Shown here: positions 25,870 through 35,066 of the stretch, piece after piece
Layout: the number at the start of each line of letters is the position of its first letter
Numbering within the stretch: position 1 is the first letter of the stretch
From: Candidatus Angelobacter sp. Gp1-AA117
GTDB lineage: Bacteria > Acidobacteriota > Terriglobia > Terriglobales > Acidobacteriaceae
Reading direction: 5' to 3'
DNA length: 59,686 nt
Assembly: GCA_003223515.1 (NCBI GenBank)
Contig: QHVI01000041.1
Coordinates: forward strand, 1 to 59,686
Program-made: the position numbers and the translations under genes
The notes under the pieces: model-generated
Seen by the model: the letters and a program-made list of their open reading frames with translations, nothing else
Told to the model about the DNA's origin: nothing
The model's database searches: none

Positions 25870-26541
25870 TTGCGTATTCTTGTTATCGAAGACGAGCCGA
25901 AAGTTGCACGTATTCTGGTCAAAGGCCTTGAAGCCGACCATTTTGCGGTAGACCAGTCCACCGATGGGGAAGATGGCCTGCAACTGGCCACAGAGATTGA
26001 TTACGACCTCATCATTCTTGATTGGAACCTTCCAAAACTTGATGGCCTGACGGTACTGAAGAGACTGCGCAAGTCAGGCTCGAACGTGCGCGCCATTCTG
26101 TTGACGGCGCGCGGAGAAGTCGCCGACCGGGTGTGCGGGTTACACGCGGGGGCTGACGACTACCTGGTTAAGCCTTTCTCCTTCGAAGAACTGCTGGCCC
26201 GTGTGTACGCGCTGTTGCGACGTCCGAACGAGCTGATCGACAAGCTAAGCGTGGAAGACCTGGAGCTGGATCGCATGCGGCACTCGGTAACACGCGGAGG
26301 CAAGCCGATCACTTTGACGCAGCGGGAATATGCGGTGCTCGAGTACCTGATGCGCAATGCCGGTCGAACGGTGACGCGCACCATGGTGGTGGAGCACGTA
26401 TGGAACCTGGGCTTTGAAGGCCTAACCAACATTGTGGATGTGTATATCAATTATCTGCGGGCCAAGGTGGACCACGGATTCGAGAAGCCATTGATTCACA
26501 CGGCCCGTGGGGTTGGATACATGCTCGCATCACCACGATGA
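25870..26541 (+). CDS. OmpR-family response regulator
   Basis: A 223-residue two-component regulator. The receiver domain has the acidic pair E7/D8, the phospho-acceptor D51 in LIILDWNLP, T79 in LLTARG and K101 in LVKPFSF. The C-terminal winged helix has TLTQREYAVLEYLMRNAGRTVTRTMVVEHVW and TVRGVGYML-like TARGVGYML. It binds DNA as a dimer after phosphorylation by the adjacent kinase. The start is TTG 25870, supported by the strong purine tract GGGAGGTGGG and by placement of the first strand (RILVIEDE). It overlaps the kinase gene by four bases (ATGA). Similarity to CusR/CopR-type regulators is possible, but the signal is unknown. Confidence 0.93.
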   Translation: MRILVIEDEPKVARILVKGLEADHFAVDQSTDGEDGLQLATEIDYDLIILDWNLPKLDGLTVLKRLRKSGSNVRAILLTARGEVADRVCGLHAGADDYLVKPFSFEELLARVYALLRRPNELIDKLSVEDLELDRMRHSVTRGGKPITLTQREYAVLEYLMRNAGRTVTRTMVVEHVWNLGFEGLTNIVDVYINYLRAKVDHGFEKPLIHTARGVGYMLASPR

Positions 26542-28001
26542 AGCTCCACAGCACTCGCCGTTTACATTTCAGACTGGCACTCAAACAGACCATGTGGTTT
26601 GGAGTGCTGGTGTGCCTGGTGGCATGGGGCGTTTATGCCTTCATGGAGCGGCGAATCTACGACGAGGTGGATGAGGAATTGCAAAATGGCGCTATTGCCG
26701 TTCGCAGCATGTTGCAGGTTCGTGAAGACCGGGTCACGTGGTTAAACAAGCAGGCGGACGCCGAGGTGCGGGAGCAGTTTGAGAAATTAGTCCGCTATTA
26801 CCAGATATTGGACGCTGAAGGACGGGTGCTCGAAGCTTCCGGCGAGTTCCCGGCCTTGCAGCGTCCGATAAGCTCTGTAGCCTGCGAGTCCCTGCAGACC
26901 GGGCATTTGGGATGGGAGACCTTCAGCAGTACCGGCGACCGCGTGCGCGTACTCGATTTTGTGGTGATTGGACCGCAGGGCCGGCGTTACCTCATGCGCA
27001 TCGGCGCTTCACTGGCCGACGCTGAGGAAGATTCCCACCGTCTCGTTGTCCTTATCCTGCTGCTGGTTCCGGTCATCATTCTTGTGCATGGGATGATTTG
27101 CTGGTTGATGGCGGGTGCAGCGTTGCGTCCTCTGCAACAAATCAGCGCAGCCGCCCGGCAAATCACGCCTGGTGATCTGGATCGCCGGCTTCCGGTATCC
27201 AGTACAGGCGATGAACTGGAGCAGCTCAGCGCCGCGCTGAATACGATGATCTCGGGCTTCCAGAAATCGTTTCAGCGGGTGAATGAATCGATTTCCAATC
27301 TCAGACATGAATTGAACCAGCCGCTGACCGTGTTGCGGGCTGAAACGGAGCAGGCATTACGCGGAGGCGACCTGCGGGCTGATGCGCGTGACGTTCTCTC
27401 CAGGCAACTGGAACAGGTGAAGCGCCTGGGGCGCACGGTCTCTGAGCTTCTGGCGGTAGCGCGCAATGATTCCGGCGGAGTCCAGTTGCAGCGCGAAACC
27501 GAAGATTTAGGCGAACTGGTGCGGGCGGCTGTGGACGGTATGAGAATGACGGCCAGCGAGCACAATGTGATGCTCTCCGGCAACGTGCAGGACAAATTGA
27601 TCGGGCAGGTCGATGCAGGCCAGATATGGCGGCTGCTCCTGAACCTGATTGACAATGCCATCAAATTCAACCGCCCGAATGGCCGCGTAGATGTGATGCT
27701 CAAAGAGCAGGACGGCTTCGCGGTGATCTCGGTGATCGATACGGGATGCGGCATGGCTCCGGGAGAGCAGGCGAACCTCTTTGAGCGCGGCTACCGGACG
27801 GCTTCAGCCAGAAGATCCGGAGTCCAGGGAAGCGGTCTGGGACTTTATTTTGCGCACTCCATAGCTGAAGCTCACGAAGGAACGATCGAGGTAAACAGTT
27901 CTCCCGGGGAGGGCACGTGCGTCTGGGTGTTTCTGCCTCTGAGGAGCAAGGTCGTTGATTTTCCGACAGCTTTGGGAGCGCGGGCGGGTTCGATTCATTA
28001 A
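26538..28001 (+). CDS. Sensor histidine kinase
   Basis: A 487-residue membrane kinase partnered with the overlapping response regulator. Helix 1 (about 19-36, MWFGVLVCLVAWGVYAF), a periplasmic sensor of about 130 residues, helix 2 (about 168-190, VVLILLLVPVIILVHGMICWL), HAMP (ALRPLQQISAAARQITPGDLDRRLPV), and HisKA with His257 in LRHELNQPLTVLRAE. The ATPase domain contains the N-box LLLNLIDNAIKFN, the G1 box VIDTGCGMAP and the G2 box GSGLGLYFAHSIAE. All catalytic boxes are intact. The architecture resembles heavy-metal sensor kinases, but the sensor region has no visible metal-binding cluster. The ligand is unknown. Confidence 0.93.
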   Translation: MKLHSTRRLHFRLALKQTMWFGVLVCLVAWGVYAFMERRIYDEVDEELQNGAIAVRSMLQVREDRVTWLNKQADAEVREQFEKLVRYYQILDAEGRVLEASGEFPALQRPISSVACESLQTGHLGWETFSSTGDRVRVLDFVVIGPQGRRYLMRIGASLADAEEDSHRLVVLILLLVPVIILVHGMICWLMAGAALRPLQQISAAARQITPGDLDRRLPVSSTGDELEQLSAALNTMISGFQKSFQRVNESISNLRHELNQPLTVLRAETEQALRGGDLRADARDVLSRQLEQVKRLGRTVSELLAVARNDSGGVQLQRETEDLGELVRAAVDGMRMTASEHNVMLSGNVQDKLIGQVDAGQIWRLLLNLIDNAIKFNRPNGRVDVMLKEQDGFAVISVIDTGCGMAPGEQANLFERGYRTASARRSGVQGSGLGLYFAHSIAEAHEGTIEVNSSPGEGTCVWVFLPLRSKVVDFPTALGARAGSIH

Positions 28002-28019
28002 AGATTAAATTCTTTAATG
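27996..28019. other. Hairpin overlapping the kinase stop codon
   Basis: CATTAAAGA (27996-28004) and TCTTTAATG (28011-28019) form a perfect 9-bp, AT-rich stem around the TAA stop of the kinase gene. It has no U-tract and may stabilise the 3' end of the two-component transcript. Low stability makes this uncertain. Confidence 0.35.
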
Positions 28020-28211
28020 CGTGATTAAGGATGTCTTAACCTTGTTCAGGGAGAATAGCACCCAGAATTGAGTGATGCCGTTCGTTGAATTGGCGCTACT
28101 CAGACGGGGAGCAACTACTTCCGGATGCTTCTCCGTTGAGGCGAGATTTTCAGGGGATGGTCACTGTACAGATTTTTTGAAGACTTGGTTCTGTTACTCG
28201 TAGGTAATTAC

Positions 28212-28240
28212 AAGCCGCCCGGAAAGGGCGGCTTTTTTTT
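28212..28240 (+). terminator. Intrinsic terminator
   Basis: A perfect 9-bp GC-rich stem AAGCCGCCC/GGGCGGCTT with loop GGAAA is followed by six further T residues, a canonical rho-independent terminator on the plus strand. It lies 210 bases after the kinase stop and only six bases before the ATG of the next gene. It either ends the two-component transcript with a long 3' UTR or acts as an attenuator in the leader of the downstream gene. Confidence 0.88.
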
Positions 28241-28246
28241 AAGCGA

Positions 28247-29005
28247 ATGCTGAACTGTAAACAAATCGCAATGCTGCTGGTTGCGGGGCTACTGCCGATG
28301 ACGGTGGCCGCGCAGGCGGCAGACACGCCTGATCCTCTGGCTTCCATTCTCGAAGTGATCGGCATTCCTCCCACTCCAGCGACTCCTGTAGTCACTGTGA
28401 CTGCAAATCCGGCTCCTCAAATCAACGTGGAATACAGCAACGGGCAACTGACGCTGGCCACGGAAAACGCCACCCTGGAAGCAGTGCTGGCCGCAGTGAG
28501 CGCCAAAACCGGAATAGAAATCGAGGTAGCGCCGGCAGCAGGTTCTGAAAAGGTGGATATCGAATTGGGGCCGGGGGACGCAAAAGAAGTTCTGGTGAAG
28601 CTTTTGAGCAGTCCGCATCTCGATTACATCATGATGGGCTCAGCGGACGATCCGAATACCTTAGGACATATCGAGGTTAGAACCAGCCTTGTTCCGCTGG
28701 TCGCCGAGGCACGTCCGGTTGCAGGAGGCGACGAGCAGAATTCCGCAACACCAGACGAAGCGGCCGCCGAACCTATAGCGCAGACGACTGAGGCACCGAC
28801 ACTTCCTCCTGATCAGATGGCGGACTACTGGAAGAGAGCAGAGGCCTACCAGCAGTCACTGGAGCGCGAGCGCAACCTGCGTCAGATTCAACTCATCGAC
28901 AAGACGGCTGAAGGGCAAAAGAAACAGTACAACGAGCCACCTGGCAAAGAAGAAGAGAAAAAAGAGCAGGAGCAGGAAAAAGACAAACCCGCCGAGCCGA
29001 AATAG
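28247..29005 (+). CDS. Secreted STN/secretin-N-like protein of unknown function
   Basis: A 252-residue exported protein (signal peptide KQIAMLLVAGLLPMTVAAQA). The middle part (about 60-145) follows a secretin/TonB short N-terminal (STN) pattern: GQLTLATENATLEAVLAAVSAK, then VDIELGPGDAKEVLVKLL and LDYIMMG. The C-terminal half is a charged, low-complexity, helix-prone tail rich in Glu/Lys/Gln. No catalytic motif is visible. The ATG at 28247 immediately follows a terminator hairpin and has no Shine-Dalgarno sequence. Met9 at 28271 is an alternative that shortens the signal peptide. Whether it belongs to a pilus or secretion apparatus cannot be told from its neighbours. Confidence 0.7.
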   Translation: MLNCKQIAMLLVAGLLPMTVAAQAADTPDPLASILEVIGIPPTPATPVVTVTANPAPQINVEYSNGQLTLATENATLEAVLAAVSAKTGIEIEVAPAAGSEKVDIELGPGDAKEVLVKLLSSPHLDYIMMGSADDPNTLGHIEVRTSLVPLVAEARPVAGGDEQNSATPDEAAAEPIAQTTEAPTLPPDQMADYWKRAEAYQQSLERERNLRQIQLIDKTAEGQKKQYNEPPGKEEEKKEQEQEKDKPAEPK

Positions 29006-29529
29006 TCTATCGGCAGAGTTTCTTTAGCCCTCAACATCACTGCACAGTCCAGAATGAGCCATCGTATGCCGTAGTCTCATCAACGACGGCAGAAGGGCTG
29101 CGTTTGTCTTCCCGCCTGGAAGCCAGGTGATTAAGAGTCCCTGTCCAAAAGGTTTCCTCAGGCGGAAAGGAAGCCTGTAATATATCCTAGAGAACACTGG
29201 GTTTCCGGCACCTCAGGCCAGGCTCAAGATCAGGCGCGAACGAACGAGTTAAGGTAAGAGCCGGAGCAAAGGCATCTTTATTCAGAGCGGGACAGAACTT
29301 TCAGGATGAGGCCGTGTCATTGTAGTAAACACGTGTGCCGTCCGCCTGCGGGGGCCGGGCATCTGAAAGCGATGTTATGCTGGTAAACATTTAGCGCTGT
29401 TTCTTACGTCACACCAAGGTGCAGTACACATACTTTTTCCACTCTGCGAAGTTGGAAAGGAATTGAAGCAGTAATGAATTATCTCCAAACCGCGGCGGAC
29501 CAGCCCAATTACCTGCCGGAGGCTGCCGC
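29006..29529. other. Long non-coding leader ahead of the exopolysaccharide genes
   Basis: About 520 bp without a convincing long gene. GC-rich and AT-rich patches alternate, with no clear terminator, tRNA or recognised riboswitch. The last part contains a possible 21-codon leader frame (29474-29539) that overlaps the wzz start. The length suggests a regulated 5' leader for the polysaccharide operon. Confidence 0.5.
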
Positions 29530-29539
29530 GTGCCGCTGA
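29474..29539 (+). CDS. Possible 21-residue leader peptide overlapping wzz
   Basis: The ATG at 29474, preceded by GGAAAGGAATTGAAGCAG, opens a short frame encoding MNYLQTAADQPNYLPEAAACR. Its TGA lies inside the first codons of the wzz-like gene in another frame, and the wzz ribosome-binding site (GGAGG) sits within it. Such an arrangement can couple translation. A frame this short may also be chance. Confidence 0.3.
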   Translation: MNYLQTAADQPNYLPEAAACR

Positions 29540-30855
29540 GTGAAACTACCAGAGAAGTATTGGAAAGAGAAGACCACGACCTAGCAGAACCTGAAGTGCA
29601 TTGGTCAACGTGGCCGGAGGCATTAGACCGGCTGTGGATGCAGCGCCGCCGCATCCTGGTGTGGATCCTGGTGGGCGTGATGCTTTCCATCCCACTGGCC
29701 TGGAGATTGCCTAAATACCAGAGCACTGCGCAACTGATGCCGCCAGACAACAACAGCGGCGCAGGCCTGGCTGCACTGGCTCTGCCTACTCTCTCAAAAT
29801 CACCAGGACTGGCAGGACTCGCCGGCATGGCGGGCGACATGTTCGGGCTGAAGAGCACTGGGGCCTTGTTCACGAAGGTGCTGCAGAGCCAGAACGTGGA
29901 TGATCGCATCATCAAGCGCTTTAATTTACGCAAGCGGTGGGGATCTCCGTATCAGGAAGCGGCCCGCGAAAAACTGCTTTCACGCACAACCATAGAAGAA
30001 GACAAAAAGAGCGGTGTTATTTCCATCAGCTTCAAAGACCGCGACCCCAAGCTGGCGCAGGGCGTGGTTACCGCCTACATAGACGAGCTGAATAACGTGC
30101 TGAAAGAGGTTTCAACCTCGAGTGCGACAAAAGAACGAGAATTCCTGGAGCAGAGGCTGAAGGAAGAACAGCAGGCGCTGGATGATGCGCAGCAGAAATT
30201 CAGCCAGTTTGCCAGCAAGAACATGGCGCTGGATATTCCTGAACAGACCCGCGTCACGGTGGAGGCTGCTTCCCGCCTGCAGGGAGAATTGATTGCCAAC
30301 CGCGCTCAACTGCAAGCCCTGGAGCAGACATATACGCCGGAAAACTATCGCGTTAAATCCCTGCAGGCACACGTGAATGAATTGGAAAAAGAACTCAACC
30401 GGCTGAACAACGGCAGGTCATCTCAGATAGCGCCGGACCCGAGCAATCCTTATCCTTCGGTGAAGAACCTTCCAGTATTGGGAGTACAGTGGTCAGACTT
30501 GTACCGCAATACGAAGATCCACGAGACCGTGTATGAATTGCTGACGCAGCAACTTGAAATGGCCCGAATCCAGGAGGTCAAGGACATTCCCGTTGCCAAG
30601 CAACTCGATCCGCCTTTGGAATCGGAGCGCAAGACCCCATCGCCAGTCATCATTGTTGGAATCGCAATTATTTTGAGCATGCTGTTGGCCTGTGCGGGAA
30701 TATTGCTAAGGGATAGATGGGAAATGTTGAACGTTAACGACCCCCGCCGTATGCTGCTTTCCAAGGTGTATTCCGGGATACGCGAAAGCCTCACATCCAT
30801 GTGGCCGGGGCGCGGCAGCAGGAGCAAAGATCGGGAACGCAGTTACAGGCCGTAG
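29530..30855 (+). CDS. Wzz-type polysaccharide chain-length determinant
   Basis: A 441-residue inner-membrane co-polymerase. A short cytoplasmic N-terminus, helix 1 (about 40-58, RILVWILVGVMLSIPLAW), then the Wzz motif YQSTAQLMPPD, a long periplasmic coiled-coil region (about 195-300, for example EREFLEQRLKEEQQALDDAQQKF), the proline-rich segment before helix 2 (LDPPLESERKTPSP) and helix 2 (VIIVGIAIILSMLLACAGILL). A basic cytoplasmic tail lacks a kinase domain. GTG 29530 has GGAGG at a good distance. It is the first gene of the exopolysaccharide locus and sets polymer length with a Wzy polymerase that is not in this window. Confidence 0.9.
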   Translation: MPLSETTREVLEREDHDLAEPEVHWSTWPEALDRLWMQRRRILVWILVGVMLSIPLAWRLPKYQSTAQLMPPDNNSGAGLAALALPTLSKSPGLAGLAGMAGDMFGLKSTGALFTKVLQSQNVDDRIIKRFNLRKRWGSPYQEAAREKLLSRTTIEEDKKSGVISISFKDRDPKLAQGVVTAYIDELNNVLKEVSTSSATKEREFLEQRLKEEQQALDDAQQKFSQFASKNMALDIPEQTRVTVEAASRLQGELIANRAQLQALEQTYTPENYRVKSLQAHVNELEKELNRLNNGRSSQIAPDPSNPYPSVKNLPVLGVQWSDLYRNTKIHETVYELLTQQLEMARIQEVKDIPVAKQLDPPLESERKTPSPVIIVGIAIILSMLLACAGILLRDRWEMLNVNDPRRMLLSKVYSGIRESLTSMWPGRGSRSKDRERSYRP

Positions 30856-30878
30856 GAACCTGAGCGAAGGAGAATTGA

Positions 30879-32360
30879 GTGGCGACAACGCAAGACGTGC
30901 ACCCGGAACGCAGCCAGGTTATTGAACTCTCGCAACTGGCGGCGAAACGTGTCCCGCCCCGATCATCACGGCAGCCGGCCAGCGGCTACGGCCTGCTGGC
31001 ATTCGCCGATATCCTCATTATCATTGGTTCAGGGCTGCTGGCTTATGCTGTGCGCCGCCATCTTCCCGGCATCGGCGATTACAACGTGCTGCAGATCTCG
31101 CACACTCGCCTGGCCGGTTTTCTTCTCTGCTACGCGATTCTCACCGTGATCTCGAATGCCGCACAGGATCTATACGCAGAAGCAGCCCGCTATTCCGCCA
31201 AAATCTCACGCATCAGGATCTTCAAGAGCTTCCTGCTCTCTTCCATGCTTACGGTGATGGTGGTGTTCCTGGTCAATGAAAAGCCGGCGCCGCGAGTGGT
31301 GTTTGCGGCGACCATGGTCTTCAGCCTGGTGGGCCTGCTCACATTGCGTTCCGTGTTGCAGCATTATGACGTGCGGCGCTGCGAGCGCGGCATCGGCACG
31401 CAGCACGTACTGATTGTGGGCGCAGGACAGATCGGCCAGACCTTCCAGCAGTATCTTGAAACTCATCGCTACCTGGGAAAGATGTTTTGCGGATTTGTGG
31501 ATGGCACACGCCATGACGATCCGCACTGGCTGGGAACGCCGGAGGACCTGCCCCGCATCCTGAAAGAGTATTTCATCGACGAGATTTATTTCACCCCGGA
31601 GATCCATCGCGACCTCATCATGCAAGTCGCTTTCCAGGCGCGGCAGGAAAGAATCAGCGTGAAGGTAGTTCCTGATCTTTATGGCGGATTGGCTCTGGGC
31701 GCTGGGGTAACGTATATCGGCAACGTTCCGGTGCTGGAGCTAAATCACCAGCCCATCCCCGCGCTGGGACTATTCCTGAAGCGGGTGATGGATCTGACTC
31801 TGGCGACGACGATCCTGGTCGTCGGTGCGCCAGTCATGCTGCTGGCGGCGCTTCTCATCAAGCTGGATTCGCCGGGCAAGGTCTTTTATTCTGCCTGGCG
31901 GGTGGGACGCAAAGGCCGGAAATTCCGCTGCCATAAATTCCGCACCATGGTGGCGGATGCGGATGCAAAGAAAGACGATCTTCGCCACATGAATGAGCGC
32001 AACGGGGCCACATTTAAAATCACGAATGATCCCCGCATCACGCGGTTTGGACGTTTGCTGCGCATGTACAGCATCGATGAGCTGCCGCAGCTCTTCAATG
32101 TATTGAAGGGCGAGATGAGCGTGGTGGGGCCGCGTCCGCATCCGGTAGATGACTACAACCAGTATCAGTTGGAAGACCTGCGGCGGCTGGATGTGCTGCC
32201 GGGCGTGACCGGCTTGTGGCAGGTGAGCGCGCGTCGCGATCCCTCCTTTGAAAAGAACGTGATGCTCGATCTGGAATACATCCAGAACTGGAACGTGCTG
32301 CTGGACATGAAAATTGTGATGAAGACCATTCCCGAGGTATTTCGAGGGTCGGGGCACTAA
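30879..32360 (+). CDS. Polyprenyl-phosphate sugar-1-phosphate transferase (WbaP/EpsE-like)
   Basis: A 493-residue initiating phosphoglycosyltransferase that loads the first sugar-phosphate onto undecaprenyl phosphate. Four N-terminal transmembrane segments (about 40-175) precede a CoA-binding-like Rossmann region (HVLIVGAGQIGQTF). The catalytic domain begins at the re-entrant helix (LKRVMDLTLATTILVV) and has GRKGRKFRCHKFRTMVADAD, DPRITRFGRLLRMYSIDELPQL and KGEMSVVGPRPHPVDDY, all diagnostic. GTG 30879 has AAGGAG upstream, 23 bp after wzz, so one operon. The sugar is probably a hexose-1-phosphate such as glucose or galactose. Specificity is not readable. Confidence 0.93.
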   Translation: MATTQDVHPERSQVIELSQLAAKRVPPRSSRQPASGYGLLAFADILIIIGSGLLAYAVRRHLPGIGDYNVLQISHTRLAGFLLCYAILTVISNAAQDLYAEAARYSAKISRIRIFKSFLLSSMLTVMVVFLVNEKPAPRVVFAATMVFSLVGLLTLRSVLQHYDVRRCERGIGTQHVLIVGAGQIGQTFQQYLETHRYLGKMFCGFVDGTRHDDPHWLGTPEDLPRILKEYFIDEIYFTPEIHRDLIMQVAFQARQERISVKVVPDLYGGLALGAGVTYIGNVPVLELNHQPIPALGLFLKRVMDLTLATTILVVGAPVMLLAALLIKLDSPGKVFYSAWRVGRKGRKFRCHKFRTMVADADAKKDDLRHMNERNGATFKITNDPRITRFGRLLRMYSIDELPQLFNVLKGEMSVVGPRPHPVDDYNQYQLEDLRRLDVLPGVTGLWQVSARRDPSFEKNVMLDLEYIQNWNVLLDMKIVMKTIPEVFRGSGH

Positions 32361-32426
32361 GTTGCGTACCGGTATATGACGAGCACGATCATCTTATAAT
32401 CCAAAGCTCTCCGCGGCAGTTTATTC

Positions 32427-33824
32427 ATGTTGTCTATATTCCAGCGACTTGCCCAAACCCGAACAGATTCCGTAAACAAGAAAATCTTTCGCGCGGCATT
32501 GATTGTGGGGTCGCTGAGTGTCGTCGCCCGGACGGCAACGATCTTCAAAGAGCAGGTGGTGGCCCGGTTTTTCGGCCGGGGAGACTCGTTTGATGCGTTT
32601 CTCATCGCGTTTCTGCTGCCATCCTTTGTACTTACCCTGGTTATGGGGGCGCTGGGTTCAGCCATGGTGCCGGTGCTGTTGGAGACGCACCGCAAACAGG
32701 GCCATGAAGCTACAGAAAGGCTGCTGTCAGCCATGGTGCTGATCAGCGGCGTGGTGCTGATCGCAATCGCGCTGCTTCTCGCGATATTTGCTCCATATTA
32801 TCTGCCCTATCTGGCCCACGGCTTCTCTCCGGCCAAAGTGGCGCTTACACGCAAGCTGCTCTATTTCCTGCTGCCCTGGCTGGTGTTCAGCGGCATGACG
32901 ATGTTTGCCGCCTTTGTGCTAAATGCCGGGGAGCGGTTTGCGCTTCCGGCTCTGGCGCCGCTGCTGACCCCATTGATCACCATTGCTTTTGTTGGAATCG
33001 GCGCAAAAGTGGCGGGACCATTTGCGCTGGCTGCGGGAACGATGGTGGGCAGTTTGCTGGAGGCTGCTGTGCTGTTCCATCTGCTGAGAATGCATGGGGT
33101 CCGGTTGCGTCTCGAATGGAAGGGATTGGATCCTAATGTGCGGGCGGTGCTGATACAGTATGCGCCCTTGATGGCAGGGGCATTGTTAGTCGGGAGCACC
33201 CCAGTGGTCGATCAAGCCATGGCGGCCATGCTTCCATCCGGAAGCGTCTCTGCCCTGAGCTACGGGAACAAGCTGATCAGCGGGATTGTGGCCATTGGCG
33301 CGAATGCCCTGGGCACGGCCTTGCTTCCATATTTTTCCAGAATGGCCGTGGAGCATGACTGGCAGGGCTGCCGCCAGACGCTGAAGCGATATTTCGGAAT
33401 CATTCTTCTGGCGACCGTACCGCTTACCCTGGTGCTTATCCAGTTTTCGCATCCGATCGTCAAGCTGCTCTTTCAGCGGGGCGCGTTTTCCAGGGCAGAT
33501 ACCGAGCTGGTAAGCTGGGTGCAAATCTGCTATGCAATACAGATCCCATTCAACATGCTTGGCATTCTGTTCGTGCGGTTCATCTCGGCGGTCCGGCGCA
33601 ATGATCTGCTGATGTACGTGACAGCCGTCAATCTCCTGGCTGACGTGGTGCTCAACCTGGTCCTGATGAAAAAGTGGGGAGTCGCCGGAATCGCGCTTTC
33701 AACCTCACTGGTCTGCATGATTTCATTTCTGCTGATGGCCGGATTATCCGTCTGGCTGCTGTATCAGGAACGTTCATCTACAGTGGTTGTCGCCCAGGCA
33801 CAGCAAGCCAGCCAGCAGCTATGA
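32427..33824 (+). CDS. MurJ/MviN-family lipid-linked sugar flippase
   Basis: A 465-residue polytopic protein with about 13-14 helices of the MOP superfamily. The N-terminal signature FFGRGDSFDAFLIAFLLPS retains the aspartate matching MurJ D39, and GSAMVPVLLE and QRGAFSRADTELV are typical of MurJ. The arginines near MurJ R24 and R52 are replaced (K in TIFKEQ, none in SFVLTLVMG). This suggests specialisation to a ligand other than lipid II. It stands where a Wzx flippase is expected, between the initiating transferase and a glycosyltransferase overlapping by four bases, so it most likely flips the exopolysaccharide repeat unit. Confidence 0.85.
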   Translation: MLSIFQRLAQTRTDSVNKKIFRAALIVGSLSVVARTATIFKEQVVARFFGRGDSFDAFLIAFLLPSFVLTLVMGALGSAMVPVLLETHRKQGHEATERLLSAMVLISGVVLIAIALLLAIFAPYYLPYLAHGFSPAKVALTRKLLYFLLPWLVFSGMTMFAAFVLNAGERFALPALAPLLTPLITIAFVGIGAKVAGPFALAAGTMVGSLLEAAVLFHLLRMHGVRLRLEWKGLDPNVRAVLIQYAPLMAGALLVGSTPVVDQAMAAMLPSGSVSALSYGNKLISGIVAIGANALGTALLPYFSRMAVEHDWQGCRQTLKRYFGIILLATVPLTLVLIQFSHPIVKLLFQRGAFSRADTELVSWVQICYAIQIPFNMLGILFVRFISAVRRNDLLMYVTAVNLLADVVLNLVLMKKWGVAGIALSTSLVCMISFLLMAGLSVWLLYQERSSTVVVAQAQQASQQL

Positions 33825-34963
33825 GACTTGTTTTAGTCACGTCTTCACTGGCGCGTGGCGGTGCAGAGCGGGTCATGTCATTGCTGGCCAGTTTCTGGGC
33901 AGAGCAAGGCAAGGAAGTAACGATTCTCGTTCTCAATCGCGGGGATGTGACAGCTTATCCTCTTCATCCCTCGGTCAAGCTGCGAAATTTAGGCGTGAAT
34001 GCTGAACCCGCAGGTAATTTCTTGCGGAAGTGGTTTCGCAATATCAGGAAAGTTTCTGCGTTACGCAAGGCAATTCGCGAAATCCAGCCAGAATTGGCGA
34101 TCAGTTTCATTGATCAGGTGAACGTGGTTACTTTACTGGCCACGCGGGGACTGGGTATTCCAGTGGTTGTTTCGGAACGGGTCGATCCTACGCAGTACAG
34201 CATTGGCGGAATCTGGAACACACTGCGGAAGCTGACTTATCCCTACGCAGATGCGCTGGTCTGTCAGACTGGCGCCAGCTTATCCTATTTTCAGCAGAGA
34301 ATGACGGTGAAAGGATATGTAATATCCAATCCAGTTACTTTGCCCCCGGCCGGAGTGGTACGTGCCCAGCAATCTTCGACCCATTCCTGTGTGGCAATGG
34401 GAAGGTTGGTATGGCAGAAAGGTTTTGATCTTTTAATAGCAGCTTTTGCGCGTGTTGCCGAGCGGCATCCTGAGTGGGTGCTTAAAATGATTGGCTCCGG
34501 ACCCACCAAAGACCAGTTGGAGGATCAGGTCCGAAAGCTGGGGTTGGAATTGCGGGTAGTGTTCACCGGAGAGCTGGCCGATCCTTTTCCTGTGCTGTGC
34601 GCGGCTGATCTGTTTGTTCTTTCATCGCACTTTGAGGGTTTCCCTAATGCCTTGTGCGAAGCGATGGCCTGTGGGGTGCCTGCGATTAGCTTTGATTGTC
34701 CTTCAGGGCCGGCTGAGATCATTCGCGATGGGATGGATGGAGTGCTGGTTCCAGCGGGTGATGTTGCTGCACTGAGTGCTGCGATGGATCGCTTGATGGC
34801 GAATGATGAAGAGCGGGCGCGCCTTGCAGCACGTGCCCCGGAGGTGGTTTCCCGCTTCAGTAAAGAAAAGGTTTTAGCGCAATGGGAACAGCTTTTCGAT
34901 AATGTGCTTTCCAAGGTTCCGCAGGGCGAGACGCGGACGGCTTCCGCAAACTTAAGGCAATGA
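33821..34963 (+). CDS. Glycosyltransferase family 4
   Basis: A 380-residue GT4 enzyme: N-terminal SSLARGGAERVMSLLASFW (the glycine-rich acceptor loop), AMGRLVWQKGFDLLIAAFARV (GR...KG signature), and the C-terminal SSHFEGFPNALCEAMACGVPAISFDCPSGPAEII. ATG 33821 overlaps the flippase stop (ATGA). An upstream in-frame ATG at 33674 is rejected because it lies deep inside the flippase gene. It probably adds one residue of the exopolysaccharide repeat unit on the cytoplasmic side of the membrane. The closely similar gene at 39664 shares the GGAERV loop and the PNALxEALA motif. Confidence 0.92.
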   Translation: MRLVLVTSSLARGGAERVMSLLASFWAEQGKEVTILVLNRGDVTAYPLHPSVKLRNLGVNAEPAGNFLRKWFRNIRKVSALRKAIREIQPELAISFIDQVNVVTLLATRGLGIPVVVSERVDPTQYSIGGIWNTLRKLTYPYADALVCQTGASLSYFQQRMTVKGYVISNPVTLPPAGVVRAQQSSTHSCVAMGRLVWQKGFDLLIAAFARVAERHPEWVLKMIGSGPTKDQLEDQVRKLGLELRVVFTGELADPFPVLCAADLFVLSSHFEGFPNALCEAMACGVPAISFDCPSGPAEIIRDGMDGVLVPAGDVAALSAAMDRLMANDEERARLAARAPEVVSRFSKEKVLAQWEQLFDNVLSKVPQGETRTASANLRQ

Positions 34964-35066
34964 CCTGTGGAGGAATCTTCCACCGCACCCTCTCTGGTAA
35001 GGAAACTTGAGAAAGCTTGCTGCCGCCTTGATTACAATGCAAGTTAACTGATCGGAGGGGAACCGG

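Noticed and set aside
29006-29470. c-di-GMP or other known riboswitch in the exopolysaccharide leader
   Set aside because: The conserved core sequences of these riboswitches could not be found by eye.
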